The notes below the pieces were generated by a model. It was not told where the DNA came from, did no database searches, and saw only the letters and a program-made list of their open reading frames with translations. Shown here piece after piece: positions 9,344 through 17,682 of a stretch of DNA of 49,846 bases. The position numbers and the translations under genes are program-made. This stretch comes from Flavobacteriales bacterium. Lineage in GTDB: Bacteria; Bacteroidota; Bacteroidia; Flavobacteriales_E; Vicingaceae. Within the stretch, counting starts at the first letter, position 1; every line of letters starts with the position of its first letter. The stretch is taken from positions 1 through 49,846 of the forward strand of contig JADYZM010000070.1 in the NCBI GenBank assembly GCA_020853105.1, in the 5' to 3' direction.

Positions 9344-10168
9344 ATGAATAGACTATTATTGTATTACCTTAGAAATTTTCCTATAGAGATAGGAAAGAAA
9401 AGGCTTTCAAGACTCCTCAAATTGAATAAAATTGCTGGCGATATTGTATTTTTAAATTACATGGGCGTAAAATTTATTTTAAATATAAACGAATATGTTA
9501 TGAAGCAAATATTCATGTTTGGTATATATGAAAAACCATATATTAAATTGTTGACTTCATTTCCTGAGAATCAGATAAGAACAATTATTGATATTGGTGC
9601 TAACATTGGAAATTACACATTATCGTTTAAAAAGAAATATCCAAACACCATTATTCACTCTTTTGAGCCAAATTCAATAAATGCAGAACGGTTGAGAAAA
9701 AATATTGAATTGAACCAGTTTTCTTATATCAAGGTAAATCAGCTTGGATTATCTGATAATGCCGGTGAATTAAAATTATATTTTGATGAGAAAAATATGG
9801 GTGGAGCTTCTTTAGCAGAAAAAGCAGGAAATAATTTTGAAGTAATTAAATTAACTACACTAGATGATTATTGTTTAGAGAATAAAATTGACCAAATTGA
9901 TATACTAAAAATTGATATTGAAGGAGGCGAAATTTTCTGTTTAAACGGCGCTTGCAAAATATTAAATAAAACTCAAAAAGGAATACTACAATTGGAAATA
10001 GATTATTCTCATTGTAAAAGAATGGGGTATTCTTACATTGATCTTTTTAATTTTCCTATTCAATTTGGATACGCCCCCTTCTTGATTAACTTTATGGGTA
10101 GATTAGTTTCAATTAAAGAATTGAAAGAAAATTTTATCGGAAATGTTATTTATTTAAAGGGATATTAA
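9344..10168 (+). CDS. FkbM family methyltransferase
   Basis: This is an S-adenosylmethionine-dependent methyltransferase that probably O-methylates a sugar of the polysaccharide. The 274-residue protein has motif I DIGANIGNYTLSF, the acidic strand HSFEPNSINAERL, KLTTLDDYC, and the FkbM hallmark DILKIDIEGGE. The reading frame stays open upstream to 9161, but that extension would overlap the divergent polymerase gene and has no family similarity. The ATG at 9344 gives MNRLLLYYLRNF and sits just after a -7 box. It is the only plus-strand gene between 2.1 and 21.5 kb and converges on the next GT gene with a 15-base overlap. Confidence 0.9.
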   Translation: MNRLLLYYLRNFPIEIGKKRLSRLLKLNKIAGDIVFLNYMGVKFILNINEYVMKQIFMFGIYEKPYIKLLTSFPENQIRTIIDIGANIGNYTLSFKKKYPNTIIHSFEPNSINAERLRKNIELNQFSYIKVNQLGLSDNAGELKLYFDEKNMGGASLAEKAGNNFEVIKLTTLDDYCLENKIDQIDILKIDIEGGEIFCLNGACKILNKTQKGILQLEIDYSHCKRMGYSYIDLFNFPIQFGYAPFLINFMGRLVSIKELKENFIGNVIYLKGY

Positions 10169-11341
10169 TTTTGATTTAATTTTCACTAGTACATTATCAG
10201 CGATTGACTGCCAATCGTACTGCTCCCAAAAAGTTGATAATTGTTCATCCCAATGAAAATCAGAGATAATTAATTGAATTACCCTTATCCATTCGTCCGT
10301 ATTTTCACCATAAACATTGAAGATATTTTTAATTTTTTTTTCCTCAGCCCACTTTATTGGAAATGTTATTATCGGTTTTTTTACAGCTGAGTATTGAATA
10401 AACTTTAATGGAACAGAGTTATACAAGAAAGGATCATTTTCAGTATTTTTTAACGTAATTCCTATATTAGATAAAGAATAAATCATATTTGCTGAATCTA
10501 CATTTAAAAAACCAATATTTGAGATGTTTTTCATTTCTATTTTTGGCAAATTGCCAACAAGTATGAAATGTATATTTGGATTAACTTTCAAACAATTTTC
10601 CGATAATTTTTTTGTGAAATCTGCATCAAATTTATGAGCTCCACCTATATAGCTGATTATTATTTTATCGGTTGGAATGTTGTGTTTTTTCTTAAACTCA
10701 TAAATTGATTCCGAACTAAAACTCCTTAAACCTTTAAAATCAGCCCCATTATCAAATGGTTCAAAACTACATTTCACATTACTATTAAAGCTTAATGCAG
10801 CATTTTTTGATACGATAAAATTGAGTTTAGTAGAGTTAAATTGCTTTGAATAGTACTTAATCTCATAATCTATTATTTTTTTTGGATAACTTTTCCAATT
10901 GATATCATCTTGAAGATCAGAAAATTCGGGAATTGATTTATTTAATGCTGGAAAATAATAAAAACCATCGGCATGATAAATAATATCAGGCTTAATAAAT
11001 TGTGAAACTTTTTCTAGAGTAGTCTTATTGTAATATCTCATCAATTGTAATGAGTTTTTTCTTCCGATTACTTTCCCGATAAATGCGTTTAAAAAAACAC
11101 TGCAATATATCTTCGACCTATTTTCGTCAATTTTTTCGATTGAAAATCGGGATAATAATGATTTAATAAAACAAAATGCAGTATATAGTTTAGATGGAGA
11201 TTTCCCTTCCCAAAAACGATTTCGGTTATCATACCAGTGAATGATAAAAACTTTATTATCTTTTCCAAATCCCTTTGAAACAAAATAAGACCTAGCTACA
11301 TTTGCCGAAAAATTTTCTGCAGGAATATAAAGTATTTTCAT
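10154..11341 (-). CDS. glycosyltransferase, GT-B fold (probable)
   Basis: The 395-residue protein begins MKILYIPAENFSANVARS, a typical Rossmann start. Its C-terminal half carries IISYIGGAHKFDADF, NIHFILVGNLP, and KFIQYSAVKKPIITFP, which correspond to the donor-binding domain of GT4-like enzymes. The E-x7-E signature is weak or absent, so the family assignment is less firm than for its neighbours. Its ATG overlaps the stop of the upstream GT gene by 4 bases, and its 3' end overlaps the convergent FkbM gene. It is presumably one of the repeat-unit glycosyltransferases. Confidence 0.72.
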   Translation of the reverse strand: MKILYIPAENFSANVARSYFVSKGFGKDNKVFIIHWYDNRNRFWEGKSPSKLYTAFCFIKSLLSRFSIEKIDENRSKIYCSVFLNAFIGKVIGRKNSLQLMRYYNKTTLEKVSQFIKPDIIYHADGFYYFPALNKSIPEFSDLQDDINWKSYPKKIIDYEIKYYSKQFNSTKLNFIVSKNAALSFNSNVKCSFEPFDNGADFKGLRSFSSESIYEFKKKHNIPTDKIIISYIGGAHKFDADFTKKLSENCLKVNPNIHFILVGNLPKIEMKNISNIGFLNVDSANMIYSLSNIGITLKNTENDPFLYNSVPLKFIQYSAVKKPIITFPIKWAEEKKIKNIFNVYGENTDEWIRVIQLIISDFHWDEQLSTFWEQYDWQSIADNVLVKIKSKLISL

Positions 11342-12456
11342 TTTAATCCATTAATTATTTTTTCAATCCTTTCAATTTGCTTTTCATATATATTGTCCTT
11401 TGCAAATTCTATTCTTTTCTTTTGTAATTCAGCATTGTTTAGCTCATGAATATTATTTATTGTTTTATTGAAAGTTTCAATAAATTCTATTTTTGATTGA
11501 CTCATTTCTAACAATCCTGAATTCTTATAGATTTCAAAATAATTAGATATTATCACTTTTCCGGTGCTTAAATATTCCATTATTTTATGACTATTAGAAA
11601 CTTCTATGGGGTATTTATTATTGTCATAACACAACCAAAACGCGTCAAAAAATGGTAATACAGAAGCTAATTCTTCTTTGTGCATTTGACCTGTAAATAC
11701 AGTATTTGAAAATGATTTTAATGTGTCAATAGCTTTGTTTTTATTGTTGCTGCTAATATTTGATTTGTCTGTTGGTCCAATAAAAATAAAATTACATTCT
11801 GTGTGAGTTTTTACAATTTCAATCAATGTTTCCCAATCCAATAGCTTTATTAACATATTACCGATGTAGCCAATATTTAATTTATCTTCTACTAAAAAAA
11901 TAGGCGTAACAACTTTTTGACCATGTTGAAAAAATGAATTATCAATTCCATGATTAATAAGAAATTTAGGGGATTTTGTGTCAATGGTATTTAATATTGG
12001 GTCAGAGACAGATAAAACAACATTTGCTGAATTAGCTATTCTATTTACAAATGGGTTGACAGATTTTATATAATCAACCGGATGAAAGATTGATATCTTA
12101 GCTTTAAATTGTTTTAAATTTTGAAATTTTGATTGGTCAAAACTCCATAGTATGTCAATAGGTTGTTCAATTTTATTATATAGCTTTTGAATTAGATATT
12201 TGTTTTGAAAATCAATTAAAAACGATGGGAGTTTAAAAATACCTCGAGCCACTTTTTTAAAATGAATTAAAGTGATGTTTTCCTGTATTTTATAAGTTGA
12301 AATAAGTTCTTTTTGTTGTGGATGTGGGGAAGTATGTAAAAAATAAACTGTATTATTTTTACTTAACTCTAATGCATACAAATGTTTTGATAATAAGTTT
12401 ACCCCCCAATCTTCTGGGGATAAAATGAGTATGGTTTTATTTTTGAAAACGAACAA
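11338..12456 (-). CDS. GT4/TuaH-like glycosyltransferase
   Basis: The 372-residue protein has an N-terminal domain with ILSPEDWGVNLLSKH, IFHPVDYIKSV and SANVVLSVSDPIL. The donor domain shows NIGYIGNMLIKLLDWETL, CNFIFIGPTDKS, and SNSHKIMEYLSTGKVIISN, a layout like TuaH/GT4 enzymes of capsule clusters. The start is TTG, giving MFVFKNKTILIL; no ATG is available. It begins 5 bases after the stop of the amidotransferase gene and overlaps the next GT gene by 4, so it is co-transcribed. The specificity is unknown. Confidence 0.85.
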   Translation of the reverse strand: MFVFKNKTILILSPEDWGVNLLSKHLYALELSKNNTVYFLHTSPHPQQKELISTYKIQENITLIHFKKVARGIFKLPSFLIDFQNKYLIQKLYNKIEQPIDILWSFDQSKFQNLKQFKAKISIFHPVDYIKSVNPFVNRIANSANVVLSVSDPILNTIDTKSPKFLINHGIDNSFFQHGQKVVTPIFLVEDKLNIGYIGNMLIKLLDWETLIEIVKTHTECNFIFIGPTDKSNISSNNKNKAIDTLKSFSNTVFTGQMHKEELASVLPFFDAFWLCYDNNKYPIEVSNSHKIMEYLSTGKVIISNYFEIYKNSGLLEMSQSKIEFIETFNKTINNIHELNNAELQKKRIEFAKDNIYEKQIERIEKIINGLK

Positions 12457-12461
12457 AAATA

Positions 12462-13604
12462 TTATTTTGAAGGTTTTACAATAGAAAAAATATTTTTAAA
12501 TGGAGAAAGGATTGGGTACTTTTCATAATATGATTTAGACTCAGTTCTGAAGGAGTTGTGAGATACTTCAGGCAAATTCATTATTTTCTGAAACTCATTT
12601 TCAGAAATTTCTAATTTTTTTAAAACAAATTCTTTATCTATTGTAAGTTGTTCTGCTTCATAAATGGGTTGTTTTAATTCTTGCAAAGCATCTTCTTTCG
12701 TAATTTGACCTGAACAGATAAGTGTCGAAAGATGTGCTTTGCGCTTATCCACTTTAAATTTCTCAGGTAAAATATAACCCTGATAAAATCTTGTCCATAC
12801 TGATTCATAGTGTTTTCCACCGTAATCTATCCAATTTAATTCCGATTTTAATTTTTCCTTCACATCATTTTTGTTATAATTGATATAATTTAATAAAGTA
12901 ACAGACTCTACTTTATTTATTAAACTATAATATCTTTTTTTTGCCATTGTTAACAATGGAAATGTTTTCAATGGAATACTTCCAAACTTTTTATGTATAT
13001 CGATTATATTTTCTGAATCTTGTTTGTTATAAACCCATGCACTTGGTAGTATTGCTTCTGTTACAATGTTATATCCACTCAAGAAGTATTTGATTTTATG
13101 TTGTGCTGCAAGCTTATACAATGTTGCTACAATTGCATGATCGGTTAAAGCTTCAATATCAATTACTGATGCTTTTAAATAGGACATTTGTAGGTCTCTA
13201 AATTCCTCCCAATTAATTACATAAGTGTATAAATCAAAACCTAAATTAGAAACAATATTTTCTATATTTTTAACAGCTAATTCCGAATTCCAACCGTTAT
13301 CAAAATGAACAATTAATGGTCGCAGACCTTCTCTTTTAGCTATTAATGCAAGATAAGAACTATCTACCCCACCACTAAGACCTAAGATGCAGTCGTATGG
13401 CTTGTTTCTTCCCGATTGTTTTATTTCATTAATTTTTTTTTGAAAAAAAATAGTACCTTCTTCTCCTTTTTTGACGTAGAATTGCTCTTTTTGAAAATAC
13501 TCATAATAGTAGTTACAAACTCCATTTTTATCAAATGTTATATTTGGATCTGCGATGTTATCCATCACAGTTTTAGAACATTGAATAATAGTATTTAATT
13601 CCAT
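12462..13604 (-). CDS. N-acetyl sugar amidotransferase (WbuX/WbpG/PseA-like)
   Basis: This PP-loop ATP pyrophosphatase-type enzyme is expected to activate the carbonyl of a sugar N-acetyl group and replace its oxygen with ammonia, giving an acetamidino group. The 380-residue protein has the PP-loop LGLSGGVDSSYLALI (about residues 73-87), IVHFDNGWNS, and YFLSGYNIVTEAILP, all conserved in the family. In many members the N-terminus carries two C-x2-C pairs; here they read CSKT and CNYY, so one Cys of each pair is missing. Ammonia would come from the HisH/HisF2-like pair at 23.2-24.6 kb. The ATG start is clear. It heads the minus-strand glycosyltransferase series. Confidence 0.9.
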   Translation of the reverse strand: MELNTIIQCSKTVMDNIADPNITFDKNGVCNYYYEYFQKEQFYVKKGEEGTIFFQKKINEIKQSGRNKPYDCILGLSGGVDSSYLALIAKREGLRPLIVHFDNGWNSELAVKNIENIVSNLGFDLYTYVINWEEFRDLQMSYLKASVIDIEALTDHAIVATLYKLAAQHKIKYFLSGYNIVTEAILPSAWVYNKQDSENIIDIHKKFGSIPLKTFPLLTMAKKRYYSLINKVESVTLLNYINYNKNDVKEKLKSELNWIDYGGKHYESVWTRFYQGYILPEKFKVDKRKAHLSTLICSGQITKEDALQELKQPIYEAEQLTIDKEFVLKKLEISENEFQKIMNLPEVSHNSFRTESKSYYEKYPILSPFKNIFSIVKPSK

Positions 13605-13659
13605 AATTTTAATAGGAATGATTTTTAATTTAAGAATGGAGACTGAATTAGTATAGAAA

Positions 13660-13680
13660 AAGCTGAGAATTACTCAGCTT
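13660..13680. terminator. bidirectional terminator containing the stop codon of the PID-tail gene
   Basis: An 8-base inverted repeat (13660-13667 with 13673-13680) has a 5-base loop. T-runs follow on both strands: 13681 onward on plus, and 13657-13660 read as T on minus. On the minus strand the TAA stop of the upstream small gene (13672-13670) lies inside the loop. It would separate the export/flippase transcript from the amidotransferase transcript. Confidence 0.75.
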
Positions 13681-13912
13681 TTTTATTGATATCATAAATT
13701 TTCTTACCACCATAAATTGCACCAGCCAACAATAAAAAACTTATTCCTCCGTCAATTGGTACACAAGGTGGTGGCCAACAAGGGAATCCTCCTCCTCCTG
13801 GCCCTCCCCCTCCTGGTCTTGGTGGCGGTGCACCACTCGCTAGCACAATATTGTTTATGCTAGAAAGAAGTACAAATAATAATAGAAAAATTATTCGTTT
13901 CTTATTTTTCAT
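13670..13912 (-). CDS. small secreted protein with PID-type C-terminal sorting tail
   Basis: The 80-residue protein has four parts. A signal peptide spans residues 1-26 (basic start, then a Leu-rich core ending LASGA). A Gly/Pro-rich linker spans 27-51 and includes Cys45 and Cys50. The motif PIDGG is at 52-56. A short hydrophobic segment (57-68) is followed by a basic tail starting KK at 70-71. Motif, membrane segment and basic tail form the tripartite layout of exosortase substrates; tails with P-I-D are a recurrent type in Bacteroidetes. An exosortase gene lies 7.6 kb away in the same locus. It is inferred to be cleaved and anchored or released by it. Its function is unknown. Confidence 0.78.
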   Translation of the reverse strand: MKNKKRIIFLLLFVLLSSINNIVLASGAPPPRPGGGGPGGGGFPCWPPPCVPIDGGISFLLLAGAIYGGKKIYDINKKAE

Positions 13913-13929
13913 TTTTTTAACTAAGGTTG

Positions 13930-13959
13930 CAAATATAATTTTTTTTTTTATTTATGCAA
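13930..13959 (-). promoter_or_regulatory. Bacteroidetes-type promoter of the PID-tail gene
   Basis: On the minus strand a TTG (-33 region, 13959-13957) and TATATTTG (-7 box, 13937-13930) are separated by 19 bases, the consensus spacing of the Bacteroidetes TTTG-N19-TAnnTTTG promoter. The box lies 17 bases before the ATG at 13912. This is the best promoter match seen in the window. Confidence 0.6.
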
Positions 13960-13990
13960 TTAAATACGTTTCTTTATCTCATATAGTTGG

Positions 13991-16978
13991 TTAATAGTTC
14001 AATTTTTTTACTGATATATTTTTTGCATTTTTAATTGTGATGATATTAACACCTTTTGGTAAATAAGAGTTGGGTATTAAAAGTTTTGTTGAAGTAACAT
14101 TTGTATAATCATCAATAATTTTTTGACCAATTGCATTTATTATTGAAACTGAGTAGGGTAAGTTATCATTAGCAACTTCAATTACAGTATAATCACTATT
14201 CTTGTAGATTATCGGAGTAAAGTCAGTTGATGTACTAATTTGAGAAGAGTTTGATAATTTCAACTCAAATCGGTTGTCTTCTTCATTAAGTTCAATATCA
14301 ACTTCAATTTGTTTCAATTGATTTAAGTTATATGTAATATTATTTTTTGTATCTGTAAGTATAATGTTATTGTATTTACTTTTTAAATTTTCAAATGAAA
14401 TTGCCTCAATTTTATATTTTCCTGCAATTCCAACATTTATAGTAATTGGAATTATAACTTCAATTTCATTATTAAATGAAACGATAGCTAATTTTTTAGT
14501 TGAACCAATTGTTGACGCAGTTATACTAGGAGTTTCTTTTAAAAAACTTGGTTTGAATGTGGCATCAAAATTATCATAATCAATTGAAGCTAATTTATTT
14601 AAGCGTAGTTTGAGTTCGTGAGAATTGTAAAATAAATCACTTCTAATTTTTAATATACCTTCAGTAAATTCATATGGTTCTGAATCTTCAGTAGTTCTCC
14701 AAAAAGTACTTAATGCAGAGTTATTTTTAGACGCTTCAGTAAATGTGAAGGAATTATCTCCGTTACTTTCTACCCAAAATCCTTGGTGTGGAGGTATTGA
14801 TCCAGATGTTTTTGCATCATAGCTTCCATTATTTGTATTCCAAATTTGATATGTACTGTATAAAGATGGTTTTGTTAATGAATTCCAATTTACCCACGCT
14901 TGGTATGGATTTCCAACAAGATTCCAAGAGTCGTAAACTACTACCTCTACATCACCATAGTTTGGAGTTCCTCTCGAATCAAATGTTGTATTATAAAAAG
15001 TAGTAGTATCATCTGCTAACCACATTTCTATAGCTTTACCGGGAGCTAAAACATAAGAAGTATCAGTAATTGCAGTGTAACTTTGGAATAATGGATTGTA
15101 AAAATAAACTGAATTTGCTCCGCCACAACTTCCAGAGAATCCATTAACACCACACATATACAATTCTCTAGCCGTTTGACTAGGATTACAATCCCAATCA
15201 CTTAAATGATTATTTAAAACAGGAGAAGAAATATCTCCCCAACCATCATTTCTTTGTGAAACAAATCGTTGAACAACAAATTCCCCGGAAAAGCCTTCTC
15301 CGTTACTACTGTTTAAAATAACTGCTGTCTTTGTAGCGTTTGAAATAAATGTAAATGTACCACTTATGTTTTGTAATTGACCGTCAAGAATTTGAACAGC
15401 ATCTGTAACCTTAAAATTACCTGTGTATAAACCAACGTTTGAGCTGTTGTTTACTTTTAAATAAGCAAAGTCTATTGTATTTGTTGAATTATTTGTAATG
15501 GATTGATTAGATGTCCCATTAAAAGTTATTGTTTTATGCAATGCATTACCAGAAGCTCCAATTGTATAGTTACCAGTAACGTTAAAAGTTGATGTTTGAG
15601 TAGTATTTAATGTTCCATTTATTGTAATGTTGTCAACTGTTATTGCTGAAGAAACTGTAACTGTATGTCCTGAAGTTATTGTTATATCATCTGAAGAAGA
15701 TGGTACACAACTGCAATTCCATGTTGAAGCAGAACTCCAATTTCCTGTTTTTACAGAAGCAATACCAACATTTGAGCCTGATGCAATTGTAAAATAATCT
15801 CCATCAGCTAGAGTAACTGAGCTAAATGTTACTAAACCTCCCGAATCAGCAAATGGACCATATTCAGTTACATTACCGTCGCTAAAATCTCCATTATTAT
15901 TTTCTACCAGTAAGTAGTATGAACCGCTTGGCAATGTAAGGGTAGAAACATCAAAAATTATATTAATAGCACCAGGAGTTCCTGTAACACCTGCCCTCCA
16001 TGTTCTGGATATTCTTGAGCCACCACTAATTGTTCCTGGTACATCATTTGTTGTTGTAGATAAATTTGTGTTGTTATGTCCGGTTAATATGTAGGTTCCA
16101 TTAGTTATTGAACCTGTTGAAATTGTTACAATTCCTTTTCCTTGTGCAATTGTATTGTTTCCATCTGATTCTGCTCCTATTCCAATTACTTGATATTGAT
16201 GAGTAACGTCATAACTATACAAATCATTACTAATTGAAATAGAATATTTTGATGATAGATAATTTTCAACAATATTTTTTTGTGCTGAGTTTAAAGTAGT
16301 GTTATAAATAATAACTTCACCCATATCACCATTAAATTTATTTGAATTATTTAATGCAGCCCCGATACTATTGTTGTAATTTCCTGTAGGATTTCCGTTT
16401 GCACCTGTTTTTGAAGTAATCAGAGATCCATCTTTAAATCCATTAAAAGTTTGTGCATCTCCATCCCAAATAGATGAAATAATTTGAAAATTACTAGATT
16501 GAGATGTACTGTTATCAACAATACCTCCAGTACTATTTAATACCCATGTTCTAATATTGGCATTATTTCTATAAGTTCTGTAAAATTGATTACTTTGAGT
16601 GAATGAGCCTTCGTATAACATTCCAACATGATTTGCTTTGTTTCCATTATACACAATAAATTGAGAAGAATTGTTTGTGTTGAGTGAAGATATGCCTGAA
16701 CCTGTTCGTAGCCAATTTGATCCGTTAAATCGAACGCCACTAAAAGAGGAATAATTAACGACTTGAGGTTGATTACCACTAACGGCTTGAGAAAAGTTAT
16801 TTCCATTACCGGATTGGTCTAACCAAGATGCAATTTTTGGATTTACACCCAAAGAAACAACATTACCATCTAGCCAAATTGAATTGTTTGATGAATTTCC
16901 GACACCACCTGGTCCAGTCTGTCCAAAAGCAACATTTAACAATCCGAAAAATATTGCAGAAAAGTATATTTTTTTCAT
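13991..16978 (-). CDS. LamG-domain secreted protein with T9SS type A sorting domain
   Basis: The 995-residue protein appears to be a cell-surface adhesin or matrix protein. Residues 1-20 form a signal peptide (MKKIYFSAIFFGLLNVAFGQ). A concanavalin/LamG-like domain follows (about 25-235: WLDQSGNGNNF, FNGSNWLRT, GEVIIYNTTLNSAQK). Next comes a module starting near YDVTHQYQVIGIGAES, then a G8/beta-helix-like stretch (GNWSSASTWNCSCVP, ITITSGHTVTV) and a long beta region. The end (about 915-995) resembles the T9SS type A sorting domain that directs export and surface attachment. An ATG 24 bases upstream would lengthen a good signal peptide; 16978 is preferred. A -7 box lies about 40 bases upstream. 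No catalytic motif was seen. Confidence 0.88.
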   Translation of the reverse strand: MKKIYFSAIFFGLLNVAFGQTGPGGVGNSSNNSIWLDGNVVSLGVNPKIASWLDQSGNGNNFSQAVSGNQPQVVNYSSFSGVRFNGSNWLRTGSGISSLNTNNSSQFIVYNGNKANHVGMLYEGSFTQSNQFYRTYRNNANIRTWVLNSTGGIVDNSTSQSSNFQIISSIWDGDAQTFNGFKDGSLITSKTGANGNPTGNYNNSIGAALNNSNKFNGDMGEVIIYNTTLNSAQKNIVENYLSSKYSISISNDLYSYDVTHQYQVIGIGAESDGNNTIAQGKGIVTISTGSITNGTYILTGHNNTNLSTTTNDVPGTISGGSRISRTWRAGVTGTPGAINIIFDVSTLTLPSGSYYLLVENNNGDFSDGNVTEYGPFADSGGLVTFSSVTLADGDYFTIASGSNVGIASVKTGNWSSASTWNCSCVPSSSDDITITSGHTVTVSSAITVDNITINGTLNTTQTSTFNVTGNYTIGASGNALHKTITFNGTSNQSITNNSTNTIDFAYLKVNNSSNVGLYTGNFKVTDAVQILDGQLQNISGTFTFISNATKTAVILNSSNGEGFSGEFVVQRFVSQRNDGWGDISSPVLNNHLSDWDCNPSQTARELYMCGVNGFSGSCGGANSVYFYNPLFQSYTAITDTSYVLAPGKAIEMWLADDTTTFYNTTFDSRGTPNYGDVEVVVYDSWNLVGNPYQAWVNWNSLTKPSLYSTYQIWNTNNGSYDAKTSGSIPPHQGFWVESNGDNSFTFTEASKNNSALSTFWRTTEDSEPYEFTEGILKIRSDLFYNSHELKLRLNKLASIDYDNFDATFKPSFLKETPSITASTIGSTKKLAIVSFNNEIEVIIPITINVGIAGKYKIEAISFENLKSKYNNIILTDTKNNITYNLNQLKQIEVDIELNEEDNRFELKLSNSSQISTSTDFTPIIYKNSDYTVIEVANDNLPYSVSIINAIGQKIIDDYTNVTSTKLLIPNSYLPKGVNIITIKNAKNISVKKLNY

Positions 16979-17019
16979 AAAAAGGAGTTTTAGTAATTTC
17001 AATTATTACGTATAATTTC

Positions 17020-17027
17020 CAAAGATA
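17020..17027 (-). promoter_or_regulatory. candidate -7 box (TATCTTTG) for the LamG gene
   Basis: On the minus strand this matches TAnnTTTG exactly, about 40 bases before the chosen start at 16978. No clear -33 partner was found. It suggests that the surface protein is transcribed separately from the flippase genes upstream. Confidence 0.4.
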
Positions 17028-17076
17028 GTTGCTTTTTTTTATTAAAATGATGCTAATAATTTTTTTTATTTGAAAT

Positions 17077-17682
17077 TTATATTTTGTAATATCCTTTAAA
17101 CTTATTTTCATATTCATATCGAATACAATTTTCAGGAGAGATATTTTTAATTTTTCTAGCCGGATTACCTGCAATCACACAGTACCCTTCACTGAAGGAT
17201 TTTGTAACAACTGAACCTGCACCAACTATTGTAAAGTCTCCTAAAATTACATTCGGCAAGATTGTTGAGTTTGCACCGAGCCAACAATATTTACCAATTT
17301 CTACTTTTTCCGGCAGGTGAATTCTCGTGTCATTAATGTCATGGTTAGCTGAAATAATTGAGACTCTTGGTCCAATTTGAGTGTAATCACCTATAATTAT
17401 TTTCCCAATTCCTTGAATATAACATCCGCCCATATATCCAGGATTTGTATCAATACCTATTGTAATATTTTTAGGATTTACCACTTTGCTGGTAAAATGA
17501 ACAGGCCAATTTGCTTTACGATTATCTCCAATATTTAAAATTTTTTGAAAGAACCACATTTTAAAAGTTATTGGACATTGATAATCACTTGTTTTTTTTA
17601 TGAAATTAAAATAAGGTAAAAGTATAATCAATCGAACAACCAATTGAAGAGGATGTTTTATATAAAAAAATAGTTTATTCAT
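17077..17682 (-). CDS. left-handed beta-helix acyltransferase (serine acetyltransferase-like)
   Basis: The 201-residue cytosolic protein has hexapeptide repeats: IQGIGKIIIGDYTQIGPRV, IGKYCWLGANSTILPNVILG, FTIVGAGSVV. SANHDINDTR holds the likely catalytic His, and the closing GNPARKI is typical of sugar O-acetyltransferases (WcaB/CysE-like). It probably acetylates a sugar of the repeat unit. Its ATG overlaps the stop of the flippase gene by 4 bases, so the two are translationally coupled. It is a second hexapeptide acetyltransferase in the locus besides the WcaF-like one, which points to at least two acylation positions. Confidence 0.87.
   Translation of the reverse strand: MNKLFFYIKHPLQLVVRLIILLPYFNFIKKTSDYQCPITFKMWFFQKILNIGDNRKANWPVHFTSKVVNPKNITIGIDTNPGYMGGCYIQGIGKIIIGDYTQIGPRVSIISANHDINDTRIHLPEKVEIGKYCWLGANSTILPNVILGDFTIVGAGSVVTKSFSEGYCVIAGNPARKIKNISPENCIRYEYENKFKGYYKI

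Noticed and set aside
16537-16806. Minus-strand open frame within the LamG gene
   Set aside because: It overlaps the well-supported 995-residue secreted protein in another frame and has no plausible protein features.
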